From Novosphingobium sp. ERN07 (GTDB lineage: Bacteria > Pseudomonadota > Alphaproteobacteria > Sphingomonadales > Sphingomonadaceae), in the NCBI RefSeq assembly GCF_012641335.1, contig NZ_JABAID010000005.1, positions 62,001-126,000 on the forward strand: a DNA stretch of 64,000 nucleotides, given 5' to 3'. The translations under genes were made by a program, and so were the position numbers. Below are positions 62,588-64,000 of this stretch, one piece after another. Numbering within the stretch: the stretch's first letter is position 1; each line of letters begins with the position of its first letter. The notes beneath the pieces were generated by a model. It was not told the origin of the DNA and did no database searches. It saw only the letters and a list, made by a program, of their open reading frames with translations.

Positions 62588-63367
62588 TCAGTGCCCGCAG
62601 GCCAGTGCTTCCACCACATCGTCCAACCGCGCCGGGTCACCCAGCGCGATGACATGACCGTCGGACCCGGCGTGCAACGGCTCGCCATTCCAGTCCGCCA
62701 TCGTGCCGCCCGCACCTTCGACCACGGGCACCAAGGCCGCCCAATCGTGCAGTTTCAGCCCCGCTTCGCACACCACGTCTAGCTGGCCGGTGGCGAGCAT
62801 GGCGTAGTTATAGCAATCACCGCCCATCACCATGCGCTTGTGATCGGTTTTCGCGGCAAGGCCCATGAAGTGCCCGCCATCGTGATCATCAAAGTAATGC
62901 GGCCCTGTCGTGGCCAGTGTCGCTTCGGAAAGTTCGCGGCAGATGCGAGTGCGCACCGGCTTACCGTTGAACGTGGTCTGCATTCCCATCGCCCCCACCC
63001 ATCGCTCGCCCGTGATCGGCTGATTGATCACGCCAAGCACGGGAAAACCTTCGACGACGAGCGCAATCAGCGTGCCAAAGATCGGACGCCCGGCAAGAAA
63101 ACCTGCCGTGCCATCGATAGGGTCAAGAACCCAGCTTCGGCCTGATGTGCCTGCAGTGGAGCCGAATTCCTCACCAATTATCGTGTCGCGCGGAACTTCG
63201 GCAGTCAGTATCCGGCGCATGGCCTCCTCTGCCGCCCGGTCAGCCAAGGTAACCGGGGTGGCATCGTCTTTCCGTTCAGCCGTTACGGTGCGGAAGTGCG
63301 GTCGGATCGCGGCGGCGGCAGCATCGGCAAGGCGCAGCGCGAGGGCGATATCTTGGTCCAGCTTCAT
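62588..63367 (-). CDS. hisN: Histidinol-phosphatase, inositol-monophosphatase family
   Basis: 259 residues. IMPase metal-binding motifs are IIGEEFGS, WVLDPIDGTAGF and KLHDWAALVPVVEGAGG. In alphaproteobacteria and actinobacteria this form dephosphorylates histidinol phosphate, replacing the HisB N-terminal phosphatase; the monofunctional hisB in this window agrees. A general inositol-phosphatase role is the alternative. Divergent from the AraC-type gene. Confidence 0.87.
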   Translation of the reverse strand: MKLDQDIALALRLADAAAAAIRPHFRTVTAERKDDATPVTLADRAAEEAMRRILTAEVPRDTIIGEEFGSTAGTSGRSWVLDPIDGTAGFLAGRPIFGTLIALVVEGFPVLGVINQPITGERWVGAMGMQTTFNGKPVRTRICRELSEATLATTGPHYFDDHDGGHFMGLAAKTDHKRMVMGGDCYNYAMLATGQLDVVCEAGLKLHDWAALVPVVEGAGGTMADWNGEPLHAGSDGHVIALGDPARLDDVVEALACGH

Positions 63368-63540
63368 ATCATTGCCTGTGCCCGCCTGCGCATCGGGAGG
63401 TCAACCCGTAGCGCAAGATTTACACTTCCGCGTATTGAACAGTTGTAACATTCGATGCAGCGTGACACGGCGCACAGGTGCATTGATGCGGGGGCATTAC
63501 GGCACCATCAACCATAGCGGGTTGCCTGGGGGCATAGTGG

Positions 63541-64000
63541 ATGACACGAAGTAACCGGCCGGGGGCGGAACGATCGCCCGGCGTGAATCGCGCGATTGCT
63601 TCACCCAATGCCACGCGCGATGGCCAGCCCATTTCTTATAGCCGCGCTCCTGCTGCCGATCTCGAACGCTGGGTCGGGCGGTTTTATGTAACCGTGGTCG
63701 ATACGCCGCCCGATCATCGCCTTGATTGCGGACTGTTGAGCGATTTTGCCTGTATTCGCATCCAGTTGCGGGGGCATTGGCAGGCATCCACAGCGGTCGG
63801 AGACAAAGCGGCAGGCAACGCGGCCATGCTTTTCGGCCCGCATTCGCGGCGGATGCCGATCAGCGTAACCGGCAGTTTCACCAGTGTGGGGGTGTTCCTG
63901 CGTCCGGGCGTGTGCCACGCGATCAATGGTCCTAAGCTGGCCGATCTGGTGGACAGGCTGGAAACCTTCACCGACCTTGGCCTGCCCGAACAGCGCTGGC
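63541..64000 (+). CDS. AraC-type regulator, N-terminal part (partial)
   Basis: 153 codons are visible from the ATG at 63541 before the window ends. The sequence (RWVGRFYVTVVDTPPDHRLDCGLL.. FGPHSRRMPISVTGSFTSVGVFLRPG) is the N-terminal sensing domain found in sphingomonad AraC-family regulators; the DNA-binding half would lie beyond the edge. The call depends on that recognition. The 170-base gap upstream to hisN shows no clear promoter. Confidence 0.6.
   Translation, partial: MTRSNRPGAERSPGVNRAIASPNATRDGQPISYSRAPAADLERWVGRFYVTVVDTPPDHRLDCGLLSDFACIRIQLRGHWQASTAVGDKAAGNAAMLFGPHSRRMPISVTGSFTSVGVFLRPGVCHAINGPKLADLVDRLETFTDLGLPEQRW

Overview
The window is a compact, GC-rich stretch with about 70 genes on both strands, typical of an alphaproteobacterial chromosome. 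The gene content points to a sphingomonad, most likely Novosphingobium or a close relative. The supporting markers are an alpha-type SspB adaptor, a Ros/MucR regulator, a sphingomonad-type J-domain protein, a histidinol-phosphatase of the inositol-monophosphatase fold, a class II DAHP synthase, a PEP-CTERM microprotein and the miaB-phoH-ybeY-corC block. No rRNA or tRNA gene, CRISPR array, phage or intact insertion sequence was seen. This is mostly core chromosome, with one accessory catabolic block and several unusual palindromic elements.

Region by region. 1-4140 (minus): a fused alpha/beta E1 2-oxoacid dehydrogenase cut by the left edge, then a nitrilase-family amidohydrolase, a GNAT acetyltransferase and a SnoaL-like protein. 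4360-5145: purC. 5236-8076: an M16 lipoprotein protease. 8073-11717 (minus): a TetR-HlyD-ATPase-permease exporter operon in which every junction is a 4-base start/stop overlap. 12173-13101: purS-purQ. 13105-15468: a membrane GGDEF-EAL protein. 15622-19046: isocitrate lyase with a 52-residue companion gene, divergent from a RamB/ScfR-type regulator. 19108-21997: GNAT, DUF1285, NUDIX and tRNA nucleotidyltransferase. 22001-27218 (minus): J-domain protein and ybgC-tolQRAB-pal. 27303-27570: a highly structured element bounded by a perfect 33-bp inverted repeat. 27561-32656 (minus): HIT protein, hisE, a PEP-CTERM microprotein, hisF, hisA, a GH130-like glycosidase, hisH and hisB.

32742-34393: sspB, a small hypothetical gene and gmk. 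34536-45642: a catabolic island with a KstD-like flavoprotein, two SDRs, three acyl-CoA dehydrogenases, an MFS (GPH) transporter, a zinc alcohol dehydrogenase and an ACAD10/11-type phosphotransferase; it probably degrades a hydrophobic carboxylate, steroid or terpenoid. 45652-47457: RNase H-like protein and class II DAHP synthase. 47646-50460: a TadG-TadE-TadE operon. 50468-54025: a second M16 protease and an FKBP isomerase. 54169-57742: NfuA-like protein, tsaB, rimI, mucR, fur and a PlsC-type acyltransferase. 57777-61685: miaB, phoH, ybeY, corC. 61695-64000: LysR regulator, hisN and the start of an AraC-type regulator.

How it fits together. Purine synthesis (purC, purS, purQ, gmk), histidine synthesis (hisBHAFE plus distant hisN), aromatic amino-acid entry (DAHP synthase), the glyoxylate shunt and the Tol-Pal envelope system form the core. 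The catabolic island would produce acyl-CoA and acetyl-CoA, which makes the nearby glyoxylate shunt with its own regulator metabolically sensible. Many intergenic gaps hold paired GC-rich palindromes. The most unusual of these structures is the element at 27303-27570.
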